DNA of 64,000 nt from Linderina pennispora (Eukaryota; Kickxellomycota; Kickxellomycetes; Kickxellales; Kickxellaceae), in assembly GCF_002104995.1 (NCBI RefSeq), contig NW_024468264.1, forward strand, positions 248,001-312,000. The letters are read 5' to 3'. A program made the position numbers and the translations under genes. Below are positions 51,165-61,865 of this stretch, in pieces (the first letter of the stretch is position 1; each line of letters opens with the position of its first letter). The notes below the pieces were generated by a model. The model was given only the letters and a program-made list of their open reading frames with translations, had not been told where the DNA came from and searched no databases.

Positions 51165-54026
51165 CTAGAATATGAAGTGTGTGTTGCAGCGCGACTCCTC
51201 GTGCACAGCCATCTCGTAGACCTTGAACTCGTTGAGCTCCTGCTTGATGAGCTGGACGAGCTCCGTGTCGAGCTTGATTGCAGGCACTCCGCGCCGGTCG
51301 TAGTCTTCGGAATCCCAGGTCTCGTACACAGCGACCAGCTCGTTGAACCGGAAGGCCTTGCGCGGCGACTGCGAGCTGCTGCTGTTGCTTGTGCTGGACA
51401 GGGACATGGACCGCTGGTGTGCGATCTTGCGCTGCAGCTGACGCAGACCGGCGAGCTTCTTGCCCTTGGCAAACGCGCTCCTGAGCTTCCGTGTGGTCGA
51501 CGACAGCGAGTGTGACGACGACGAGTCATGGCGCCCATCGCTGGCATTGGCTGGACTGCCCGCCTGGCGGGATAGCGCGATTCCGCCGGATTCCTGGCGA
51601 GGAAACTTCCGGAACTGCATGCATCGCGTGTCTTGATGCAGCATGCAAGCCGGAGTGATGGCCAGATCCAGAACCTGCGTCTGAGCTCGGCTCACGCGCA
51701 TGCGCACGTAGCCGCTGCTCGGCTGCGGACGCGGACTGTGGCCTGACGCTGCTTACAAAATCGCGATCGCCAGGCCGCTGGGTCCTGTAGGTTTGCAATT
51801 GGGGAGGACAGGCTACCCAACGCGTCGTGTCCACCGCCAGCACCGCCTAAAATAGACGCGCCCTCGTGCTGCGCGTCACTGCTGTGACCGGGGCAGGCTC
51901 GCGCGGGCGATCCCAAGCCCAACAAATCGCCTCCCCGGCTGCTGCAGTTGCTGAAGGATTGGGAAAGCTCCAGCGACACACTCGAGTCCTTGTGGACGGT
52001 CGTTGATCCGCCCGCTGCGGTTGAGCTTCCCACGGACCCGTGCTCCTCGCAGTCGTCTGCAAAGGTCGTCAGCGAGTCGCCATTGCTGCTGCCATCAGAC
52101 TCCGGATGATCTTGTCGGGCAGAAGCATCTCTCGTCCCTGCATCAGCCGATGCAGCAAACGGTACACCGACCAGCAGGCGCCGGAAGGCAGTGTCTTCCG
52201 GCTGTGGCGATATGCTGGAGGTTGCGGTATTTTTAGCCCCAGTGGGTTCCACTGAGCCAAAATCCAGCTCACTGCCCCATTCTGCCACCACTCTAGCCTT
52301 CCCCGATCCGCCAGAATAGTTGGCCGCAACAGGTGAGCGGCCGCTAGTTTGTGCGACTCCATCACAGCCTGAGTCTATACGGGCAAGATCCCGGATAGTG
52401 CCGTGGAGACTGCGTTTTTGGAATCACAGCCCTGGCAGTGTGTCTGAAACTGTCGGTACTGCCATCTGCACCGGTTGCACGATCCATGTAGCTCATCAAA
52501 TCCGCATCTGGCGTGATCCCCTGGTGAGGCGGACAGGCCACCAGTGACTCGAGAACGGCCTGTTGATACTTGGAGGAGCGTCCCGTGTCGCATGTAGCCA
52601 AGCACGGCATGCTGATGCCAAGGTCTGTGGCATCCAGAGCCAACAGCTGCGCCTGGCCTGCTTCTGCTGGGGAGCCACTTGCACTCGCCATTGAGGGCTG
52701 GCCTACTGGCGGGGATTCTGCCGCCGCCCCACCGCTGCCGCCACCTCATCTGATGAGGACATTGTAGAGCCGCTCTCTCGCAGCGACTGCTTGCTGGGCT
52801 TGATGACCAGCTGACCGTCATTGGCACGAACAATCGTGCTGAGCCGCGGGGCGTACCGCTCGCTACACACATAAGCTGGGCCGACCAGCAGCAGTGCCTC
52901 GGGCAGGGACGATGCCGGCCCGCTGTCGCTGATGCTGGTACCCACCGAACACACATCGCTGGCCATGGTGCTGGTCCGTGCCCGGCACCCCTGCTGCCCA
53001 ACTTCCCTCACTCTCCCATCCTCCTCCTTGTCCTTGGTTTTGTCCTGCGACCAAAGCACCTCGTTGACTGCCGATAGAAGCGGAAGATCGGCGCTCGTAT
53101 ATTGCGTAACGCCGTCGCTGCCTTGCTCAAAACCACCCAGACTTGGAATACTGCTGACGCTGGCATACCGGCTATCCTCATCCAGCTCACGATACAGCGA
53201 CACAGCGATGCTTTCACACGACGCAAAAGCGTCAGACATCGTTGTGACATCTGTACCAGCGCATGACGGATTGCGCACCACCAATGGCTCATCGGCGGTG
53301 GTGGCGGCAGCGGTGGCAGCGGTGGCAGTGGGCAGCAGCCGGAGTGGTGTCATCGTTCTGTACTGTGTGGTACATTGCGTAGATCAGTGACCGCTTGCGC
53401 CATGGGACCCGCGACTTGGCCTCCATCCGGGGCAAAAGCCGCGAATCCAAGCGCGTCGGGCTCACCACTACAAAGTCACTGTCACCATTGCTTGGCTGCT
53501 GCATGATTCCATCCAGTTGCAAAATCGTCCCCGTGCCGCTGCCCGCACCCAGTGGTGCTCCATTCGCCGCCAATGGCGTCGGCGATGTGTACCGAGCCGG
53601 TACCCGCCGAATCATCGAGTCCTTTCGTGTCTGGAACGTCCGTGTCGACGGTAGCAACTGCTCAGGCGGTATCATGGCCAGCGAGTGCTCCGCATCTGGG
53701 ACTATCGTCTGTGATGCATCGCCCGCAATTGGCAGACTGGCTATGACCGGCATGCTCCGGCGGGCACGCTGTTTGTGTGCATCTTTAATCAGCTGTGCGT
53801 CGCCAACACCTATTGGCACTGCACTGCTGCTGTAAACCTCGGTGCCACTGCATGACTGCCTGTTTGACGGCACCACTGCCGGTCCTGCTGGCCTGCGCTT
53901 GCTGCCTGACCCGGTTGATTTGCGCGCCGACAGCCATTTCTTCAGCACACCACCACTCTGCAGCCCGCTTTTACGCCCACCACCCCGCACGTCATCACCC
54001 CCGCTTACAAATGACAGGAACACCAT
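51165..54026 (-). CDS. Bni4/Afr1-like PP1 regulatory and bud-neck-type scaffold, frameshifted
   Basis: Long, Ser-rich, largely disordered protein of about 950 residues after correction. The start MVFLSFVSGGDDVRGGGRKSG at 54026 is followed by a basic VLKKWLSARKS segment. Only the C-terminal 65 residues are conserved-looking. They read RKAFRFNELVAVYETWDSEDYDRRG, then LIKQELNEFKVYEMAVHEESRCNTHFIF and stop. This IKxELNxFKxxEMxVHExSxxxTHF ending is the Bni4/Afr1 C-terminal signature; yeast Bni4 uses an RVxF motif there to bring PP1 (Glc7) to the septin ring and chitin synthase. The frame changes near 53330, 52695 (two), 52330, 51850 and 51700, mostly as extra bases. Together with the neighbour at 49945 it forms a pair of RVxF/YDRR genes. 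Confidence 0.65.
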
Positions 54027-55352
54027 CCGCTGCTATTGGTCTTGACGCTCAAAAACGCACACCTGGAGACTATTCGTTCCTATAGCTAATAACGCAATTC
54101 TAGATTGCTGCAGCACATTCAGTCCTTTGTCACTCTGAGTAACATCAACCTCATCACCCCCATCTGCACTCCCTCCATGTCACAAGCTTGGATGTGTCAA
54201 GATCTAAGCCCGAGACTGACCCGAACCTACACCGCAGTCTTGTATGACTGAGATATGCAATCGGAGGACCCAATTTGTCAGGTTGCACGCTTGCTACGAG
54301 ACGACTCACCAATAGAAATTGCAATACCTCAATGGGCTGTCGATGATATGAAAATAATTACAAATATGCACCAATATGAAAACGCTAGACATGCAGAATG
54401 CCAAGATGAAAGATGAAAAAACTGGATAAAGCTTTCTTGTGCAAATGAAAAGTGGATTGGAGAGGGAAATGCGCAAGGAGGGGTGAGGCCAGTGAAAAGA
54501 AAAAGCTGCTGCGAATGACTGCGCTGTTTACGTTTGTTTTCTTTAGCTCGAAGCCGTAGCAAGCATGAGCACCAAGCTAGACAGCTTCCCATGCTCGTGG
54601 CCAGCCAAGGAACTTCTCCCCTCCTCCTACCTCCCGCAAATGTATTTCCAAAGAATTACTTTGGTCCTAAATATATTATCGACCTTTCCTGAGCAACGAG
54701 GTGGGGTCAGCCATTCATTCTCATTCATTTCCCCTCCTCCGCCTTTTGGTCGGAAAATGTGGAGATGTTTGTGTAGGCGGCGAGAGGGGAGGGGCCAGGA
54801 CGTAGGCGGCTGTGTTTATTTCAAAGACGACGATGTCATTGAACAAAAATACAGAACCCACACAATCAACGACAATGAATGCGCAATATGACATCGAATC
54901 AACAGCTGACAGGCAGTAACTGATTCTGCGAATTGCCGTGCAGTCAGCAATTGGTAACTGTGCAAAAGAGGGGAGCTCTGCACACACCAATTGGATTCCA
55001 GGATGCAGGCTGCCTTTCTATTGAAACCCGCCCTCTCAATCTCGACTTTCGCAGCCTTTGGAAATAGCCGCACAAAATCGGCTGCCATCTATCGCTGAAT
55101 AGAGCAGAATGGAGGATGAGAAAAATAGATCTGTTTCCCCGTCATCCGAAAAATGCAGTAGTATGAAACGTTGGTTTGACTGTATTTTGCTGTGGAGCTA
55201 CTGCATATACCGGGCAATCAACCCAGCAGCAATACAATAGTACTGCGCTCCACAGAACATGATGCGTGGTGGATTCTGCAGTTGACCAGCCATTTGAATT
55301 GGCAAGCTGAGAGAAAAAACGATGTTTCTACATCCAAGAAGCCGCTCTCCTC
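54027..55352. other. Intergenic region, divergent
   Basis: 1.3 kb with only short frames. No RNA gene or repeat recognised. It contains the promoters of the Bni4-like gene and of the orphan at 55353. Confidence 0.4.
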
Positions 55353-56045
55353 ATGGCTCAAATACTGAAGCATGTGGAGAGTGAGCTGGATGTCTTTGCT
55401 CCAGAAGAGGCTTATAATTACCACCAAACAGTTGAGTGCTGGCTCCTGGATGGCGATAGCAACCCTATCCAGTTTGCATTTACGCTGGACTGTGTTCGCC
55501 TCCCCACAAATGTAGCTACAGTTAACAAACCAGTTTTTAGCACTAGATTCATTTATAGCATGGTATATGTTCCAGAGCAAGCTTCAGCGCCAAACGAGCC
55601 TATCGCTGGTGGCTGTGTCAATGAAAAACGCATTATTATAAACACCAGCCGCTATCTCCATCCATCATCCGAGTTCGCTATTACATTGTTTCGATTACCA
55701 ACCTGCAACAGCTTTGTTTCAATGGCCTCTTTTTTCGATAGCACGGCATTTCTACTTACCACGCCTGATCTGTCAATCGGCGTTGTAGAGGGCGGCAAGC
55801 TGTACACTAACATCACAGAGATCCCTTCTCGCTCCAAGGCCCGTGTGCGGAACAAATCGTTGTCCCGCATCCGCCGCATCCATGAAGAGACCCCTGCCAA
55901 TGAGCCGCTTGTGGTCTCGCTCAAGAAGAAGTTCAAGGTGGTATATACCAAAAAACGTCCTATTGTCACCTCAAGGTTTGCTGCCATGAGCCGTCGCATC
56001 TCAAGAACATTCGACGACTTCTTTGTCGGTAAAGAAAGGCGCTGA
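55353..56045 (+). CDS. Uncharacterised 230-residue protein
   Basis: Intact single-exon frame beginning MAQILKHVESELDVF. No family recognised. No signal peptide or clear membrane span. The first 130 residues have alternating hydrophobic strands (VECWLLDGDSNPIQFAFTLDCV, SEFAITLFRLP), suggesting a beta-rich fold. The last 70 residues are strongly basic (SKARVRNKSLSRIRRIHEE, KKKFKVVYTKKRPIV, MSRRISRTFDDFF), compatible with a nucleic-acid or membrane-surface role. Its codon use looks similar to neighbours in the AT-richer part of the window. Its upstream neighbour is far away. Confidence 0.5.
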   Translation: MAQILKHVESELDVFAPEEAYNYHQTVECWLLDGDSNPIQFAFTLDCVRLPTNVATVNKPVFSTRFIYSMVYVPEQASAPNEPIAGGCVNEKRIIINTSRYLHPSSEFAITLFRLPTCNSFVSMASFFDSTAFLLTTPDLSIGVVEGGKLYTNITEIPSRSKARVRNKSLSRIRRIHEETPANEPLVVSLKKKFKVVYTKKRPIVTSRFAAMSRRISRTFDDFFVGKERR

Positions 56046-56345
56046 CACAGGGCCTATTGGCTCAAACCATTGATAATAGTAGACCCCGGTTGTACCTAAA
56101 AAAAACCTTAATAAAATGCTCATTAATAGATAGTATACTACAGTCGATATCTGGACAGTTAAGATAGGTCGCGCAACAAGTAGCGCTTGCTAATGCCTGC
56201 TTTACTGGTGTGGCTGATATGAGATGGATTATTTCACATATCATTCGCCACGCATACGCCTGGTCAAGCATGGTACATACCAGTCCGTTATCCTTCGCAC
56301 TGTCGTTTGCTTTGTTTCTATTTCATCTTCCATATTGTATCTGCA
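56046..56345. promoter_or_regulatory. Intergenic region upstream of the lipase
   Basis: 300 bp, AT-rich, with no coding frame. It separates the orphan stop from the lipase ATG in the same orientation. Confidence 0.35.
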
Positions 56346-57479
56346 ATGTTTCGAAAGGCGCTGGTAAGGATTAGAAGGAATTGCTCCACAGATATCTACA
56401 GGATACACTAACATCTGCACTGAGGTAGTCTATTGTATACTTTTTCATACTCACATTCTTCGGCCAGACACTGGGCCAAAAGCTGGATGTTGAGCCGGGG
56501 CGGACATACCAGGGCAATGAAACACAGCCTTACTTGGCTATTATGGACAAGTATATGAGGCAAGTATCGGTAGTGCCAGCAACATCGCTCTGGAACGGGA
56601 CTCTAGCTAAAGCCTCTGCATGTAGTTTCGCTGAAGCATCTTACTATTTCCTGCGCCATGGAGATGGCTTCTCGTGTGGAGCGGCTTGCAACTTCTCTGC
56701 GATTCCACGACACAATGTTGAATACGACATGGCACAGTCCAAACCCGGTCTCAGACGGCTATCTGGCAGTTAACCCAAAGGAAAAGGAAATCTATGTGGT
56801 CTGGACTGGTACCCGTCGCATTCGGTCAGTCCTGGTCGACTTCGCATTTGTATTCGAGGACTTCCCCACGGACATTCCAGGGTCGGCTGTCCATGCTGGA
56901 TTCCTCGAATCAACCAACGCAGTGTACCCGTATATCGTGAAGAATATCAACTCTCTTGCTGAAGACTATCCCGACTACACCATCGCGTTTATTGGGCATT
57001 CTCTAGGAGGAGGTAAAGTAGTAAAGCTGTGCAGGCGCATTCATCATTCGCATCGATGCTGTACAGCTAAATAGTAAACCTCTGTAGCAAGCGCAGCTCT
57101 CTCGGCGCTCCAGTACGCCAAAGACACCTTATTCAACAAGGACCGCATCCAGGTGTGGACATTTGGCGAGCCTCGTGTTGGAAACAAGCGGTTTGCAGAG
57201 TACTACACCGAGTTGCTGGGTAACCAGACGTACAGAGTCACATTCCAGGCCGACGTTGTGCCGCATGTGCCGCCATGGCAGTTCCTTGGGTACCAGCACC
57301 ACCCGCTGGAAATCCACATCATCAATCCAGAGGGCGACTTTTACGTGTGCCAAAACACTGTTCGTGAGGATCTGGACGGTGCATACAGGTGGCCGACAGT
57401 TGATACCAGCTTCTCGGACCATATCAGCTACTTTGGCAAGCCGGATATTGTCAATTTCGACCCTCTGGTCCGCTGGTAA
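56346..57479 (+). CDS. Secreted class 3 lipase (two introns), one frameshift
   Basis: Triacylglycerol lipase-like enzyme of the Rhizomucor type. Exon 1 is only 18 nt (56346-56363) and its splice to 56429 assembles the signal peptide MFRKALSIVYFFILTFFGQTLG; without this splice no secretion signal exists. Exon 2 runs 56429-57012 and exon 3 57088-57479. Introns are 65 and 75 nt with GTAAGG/GTAAAG donors. The nucleophile elbow GHSLGGA spans the exon 2/3 junction. Asp in ADVVPHVPP and His in SDHISYF complete the triad, and FGEPRVGNKRFAEYY is family-typical. One extra base near 56700 separates FSCGAACNFSAI from FHDTMLNTTW. Corrected length is 330 residues. The stop is 55 bp from the VPS27 stop. Confidence 0.8.
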
Positions 57480-57534
57480 ATGAGTGTTTACATTAAATCC
57501 GAAAACGGTATGGAAAAAGGTTGTAAATGTGTGC

Positions 57535-59869
57535 TCAGAACTCGATCAGCGGTGCCTCCTCTGGTGCACTGGCCGCAGCTACTGGCGGTGCCGACGCCTC
57601 GGGCAGCGCAGGGGCGGCGCTGGCTTTGGGCGCATGGGTTGATGTTGGCTGCAGCACCGGGAAGTCGGGAACATGCATCGCGGGCGGAACATAGTGCGGG
57701 TTAACTGGTGGCGACTGGGGCTGAGAGCTGCCATATGATGCAGGCATTGGTGGAGCCTGAGCATGGATCTCGGTAGATAGCATACGGCTGGGATGTCGGG
57801 GTAGGGTAGACTGGTGCCTGAGGTTGGCAGTTGGAGCTGCTGCTGGCTTGCTGAGGCGGGGGTAGTGCATAACCTTCGCTATAAGTGGGCTGAGGACCAA
57901 GCGGAGACTGGGCATGCTGGGGATTTTGTTGCGGTGGCAGCTGTTGCTGTTGCTGTGGCGGTGGCTGCGTGTACTGGACAGGTACAGGTCCTTGAGGGCT
58001 CTGGGGAAGGTAGTCTGGGTGCTGGGGCTGGGAAGGAGTCGGGTGCTGCTGCTGCTGAGGCAACGGCAAGTACGCGGGCTGGGCAGAAGGAGGCTGGTAG
58101 AATGACTGGTGTGATGCTGGCAGCGGCGACTGGGGGGGAATTGTCGGATACATCGATGTAGGAGCGGGCGTGTGTGGAGCAATGCCTAGAGGCGCTATGC
58201 CAGTAGAGAGGAACGAGCTCGAGCGCAGCCGCTTGTCCAGTAGCTGGTCGTAGATACGGATCGCAGTGAGGATACGGTCATGGAGCTTAATAAGCTCCCT
58301 TGTGTCTCTGGTCAACGTGGTCAACCGCATCAGTGATCTTGGGATGAAGTTGCTCAATGCTCTCGTGCAGGTACTGGATCTGAGGGTCATGGCGAATATC
58401 CTGGCCACTGTCGCGGATGCGAGTCAACAGGGACTCGAACAGCTGTACGTTCTCGCGCTCGTCGGATGTCAGCGGCTCTTCGTCATCGTTGTCCTCTTCC
58501 TGCACATGGGGCATGAAGTCCAAGCTGTGGTGGGTCTCAGCGTAGACAGGTGCTGGCTGCACTGGTGCGCTGAGATAGTCGGGTCCAGCAGTGCTGCTCT
58601 TGATATCCTGAAGAGAGGCTTCAATAGGCTGCACGCAGATCAGGATCATCCTCATCGTCCATGTCGTCGCCGTGCTCACTGGTCAGCGGATAAGGCTCGC
58701 TGCTCGACAGCGCCGGGTATGTGATCTGTGACGTGTAGGCGGGTGTTGAAGCAGTACCAGCAGCCGTGGTAGCAGCAGCAGTCGTGGTAGCAGCAGCAGC
58801 AGGCAGCAGCAGCCGTGGTTGTGGTGGGCCGCATGAAATCTGCATAATTGGGCCGCTGCTGAGCCTCCTTGAGCGAAAGCTCGATGGCAAGCTTGAGATC
58901 TTCGTCCTCATCGTTGACGTCAGGCGTCCCAGCCGGCGCAGAGCTCGCCGGGATGCTGGTCTTTCTGTCCATCTGGCTCCAGTCAGTCGTATCCTTGGCA
59001 TCGTTGGACAAGGGCTGATCGTCGGCGGCAGGCACAATCTTCTTCAAGCGCAGATAGCAGCCATGGCACACGCGTACCGGCTCGTAGATGGCAAACTTGG
59101 GGATTGGCGTGCTGTTTGACGAGCAGTCCTGGCAGAAGCACTTGCCGCAGTGGCGGCAGTGGTGCTTGCGGTTGGTGAATGAAAAGGCAGTGCGGCACCG
59201 CTGGCACACCGAGCTGTCCTCCCACTCGGGCGCACTGGCTGTGTCTCCCATGGCCGTCGACGCAGCAGCATCGATTTTGGGCATTGTGTACCCCATCCGC
59301 TTCAACCGCTCGCACACTCCAGCGACATAGCCCATCTCGTTGTTGTCCTTTAGCACCACGGCCCACTCTTGGATCACGGTCAAAATAAGCTGCCGCAGCT
59401 CGTAGTCACGTCCGCTCTATACAAACAAGAAACTGATTAGCATTGTTTCGCAGGGATAGTACGGAGTGGAGAATGTGCCACGCTTACCTTGGAGTCCAGG
59501 AGCCCCACGATGGTGTCAATGAACTCTCGGCTAGATATCTCGAGCTGGACCAGGCTGCCTCCGTTCTTGACACATATGTCCGTCAGCTTGAGGTTCAGAA
59601 TGAGCACATTGGGGTTCTGCACCTCGAAGCGCTTACGTAGAATACGAGCCACCTCCTTGGCGCTGTACTCTTTGGAGCGGACCTTGTCGGCAAAGTTTAG
59701 TGCGCTGGAAATTTCGAGCTCGTGGTTCGGTACGTCCTCGGAAGTCAACGTGTCTATGCAAATGGGGTTGTTAGAGAGGTGCAGTCTGCAAATCTACGTG
59801 CTACAGCCGGGTCGGATACGTACTGACTTCCTCCTCTATCGGGTTCCCGTAAAAGAATCGCGCAACCAT
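57535..59869 (-). CDS. VPS27: ESCRT-0 subunit Vps27/Hrs (two introns), frameshifted
   Basis: Endosomal sorting protein that binds PI3P and ubiquitinated cargo. Exons 59869-59824, 59753-59488 and 59416-57535. Domains in order: VHS (NFADKVRSKEYSAKEVARILRKR); FYVE with WEDSSVC, RKHHCRHCG and VRVCHGC zinc/PI3P motifs; first UIM (EDLKLAIELSLKEAQQ); second UIM (DPDLRAA...EASLQDIKSS); a helical core (LFESLLTRIRDSGQDI, LHDRILTAIRIYDQLLDKRL); a Pro/Gln-rich tail; and a C-terminal APLIEF resembling the clathrin box of Vps27/Hrs. Four one-base shifts near 58800, 58640, 58300 and 57780 break exon 3. After correction the length is 729 residues. A GTACGT donor and two short introns (70 and 71 nt) are clear. 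Confidence 0.85.
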
Positions 59870-60193
59870 TGGCGTGTACAGCTAGATATAAATTGAGAAA
59901 AAGACAAAGTAAGAAATAGAGGCTGGAGAGAAATGGAGGTGCCGTGTACAAAATACTAATGCCAAGAAAGCCGGCCCATCGCAGCATGACCACAGCGCAG
60001 CATCGCTGATTGCGTTGAATCACTCAACTCCACTTTTCCGTCACGTGCACTGGCCATCTTGGAGCGAGGATTCTGAGCCTTGGCAACAGTGGGCTATCGC
60101 ATGGAGGTGGTTTGGACTGCAGTGTGGTCCGGCCATGTTCCAGTAGTCGCAGACTGGGTTACTTCTGGTAGACAGAGTTTATTTGTTTCAAGC
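59870..60193. other. Intergenic region between PHB1 and VPS27
   Basis: 324 bp between the PHB1 stop and the VPS27 start (both minus strand). CACGTG at 60042-60047. No gene recognised. Confidence 0.4.
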
Positions 60194-61094
60194 TTAAGCA
60201 TGTCCGATGTTGAGCAGCATCTGGTTGCCGTTCGAGTTTCCTTGGGGCAGGTATGTAACGTTGCGAGCGCCCGAAAGCGTCTCGGCGATCTCGCGCGAGG
60301 CCTCGATACGACGCAGCTTGACCAGGCCAGGGCCGGCCTTCTGCAGAGCCGTTGAGATGCGGTCGGCCGCCATGGCCTCACCCTCAGCGCGGATAATGGC
60401 TGCGTGCTTCTCCTGCTCGGCCTTCTCGACAACAAAGCGGGCACGCTCGGCCTCTTGCTGCGCAATCTGCTTCTTCTCGACAGCAACGGTAAACTCCTTG
60501 CCAAAAGTCATGTGGGTGATTGAGACATCCTCAAGCTCGATGTTGAACTCCTGCGCACGCGCCAGCAGCTCGTCGCGGATCCGGGCCGACACGATGTCAC
60601 GCTGGGTAATAAGCTCACTGGCGTCAAACTGGGCCACCACGCTCTTCAGCACCTCGTTACCGATCGAGGGCAGCACGCGCTCGTCATAGTCGAGACCCAG
60701 GTTCTGGTACAGGCGCGGCAGGTTCTCCTTGTTCGGGCGCTGCAGCACACGCAGGCTCAGGCTGACCATCTGCATGTCCTTCGATCCGGTGGTGGTCGAA
60801 ATCAAGCGCGGGCGGGTGCGCACATCAAAGATAATAGCGCGCTGGAGCCACGGAATGAGGAAATGCGTGCCCTCGCCAATCGTGACCTGCTTCACTCCCT
60901 GGAGACGGTCAAAAATAACTGCGCGGTGCCCGCCCTTGACTACGAGAGATAACACTGGTTAGAAAGAGTCGCGTCTTCTGGTGCTTTCTGCGGGGTTGAG
61001 CCTTACCATCGTAAATGCTGGACTGCACAACGCCAGCTCCCAGGCCGATCGCAATGGCCGCGTTGGTCAGTCTCTGAATCGCTTTCGCCGACAT
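60194..61094 (-). CDS. PHB1: Prohibitin 1 (one intron)
   Basis: Inner-mitochondrial-membrane ring-complex subunit (SPFH family) that stabilises newly made respiratory proteins and modulates the m-AAA protease. Exons 61094-61007 and 60939-60194 with a 67-nt intron (GTAAGG...CGTAG). The splice restores the family motif [18 protein letters not shown]-terminal membrane anchor [23 protein letters not shown], then [47 protein letters not shown] and a coiled coil ending [21 protein letters not shown]. 277 residues, normal length, intact. Divergent from RPB1. Confidence 0.94.
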
Positions 61095-61533
61095 TTGAAT
61101 TTGTAACGGGTAAAAATTTGGAACGGAGGATAGAGAGCACAGCAAGGCACGTTACGACATCACAATTGCCCTAAGCATCAGCCTAATCTGATCTCGCTGA
61201 TCAGAACCAGATCAAAAATACCTGCACTCCAAACAGCTGCTGGGTTCTGTGGCCTGGCTGCCAGAGCCGTGGCCGGGATCTGCTGTCCTTTTTCAGCAGT
61301 GGGCTCTTGACAGCGCGTCTCTGTTTCTTCTCCACACACGCACGCACCTCAGCTGGGTACTACCGAGAAGCATCAGCCAGCACCAGGAGCAGCTTTCTAC
61401 CCCCTCTGCTTATTTATTACGCTCTCTCCTCATTTCATACCAACCGACTACGCGTCTGCCAAGAGCTACACGACTCTGAGCAGCCCTTGCCGGAAAAACA
61501 GGAGCGCGTGCCTCTTCCTTGAGTGCAACAGCA

Positions 61534-61569
<36 letters not shown>

Positions 61570-61865
61570 CTTTTAATAGCGATACGTCGAAAGTGCTGGC
61601 GGCCGCAGCGCCTGACAAAGAAACAAGGCGCGTCTTTTTCTGCCAAACGCTATTTAGCTAGCTCATCGGCACCTTTTCCAATTTTTCCTCTTTTGCTTCC
61701 ACTTTCTTTTTTTTCATTTCTTTTTCCCTCTCTTTCAACCATATACACGTTCTTTCTCTGATCTAAATCGGCTTTCTTTTTCATTCCGGGTTTCTTTGGT
61801 CGTTCAACTTCGCCTTAGCGAACATTCGAGAAAAAAAGCCTATATTTCAGAAAACAGAATCCACC
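61095..61865. promoter_or_regulatory. Divergent promoter region PHB1 / RPB1
   Basis: 771 bp between the two start codons, with no gene. It holds a CAG repeat, long pyrimidine tracts (61640-61790) and, at the RPB1 end, CCACCATGG, an ideal start-codon context. Confidence 0.5.
61538..61567 (+). repeat. (CAG)10 trinucleotide repeat
   Basis: Ten pure CAG units, preceded by mixed CAA/CAG units from about 61526, about 300 bp upstream of the RPB1 ATG. Confidence 0.9.
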
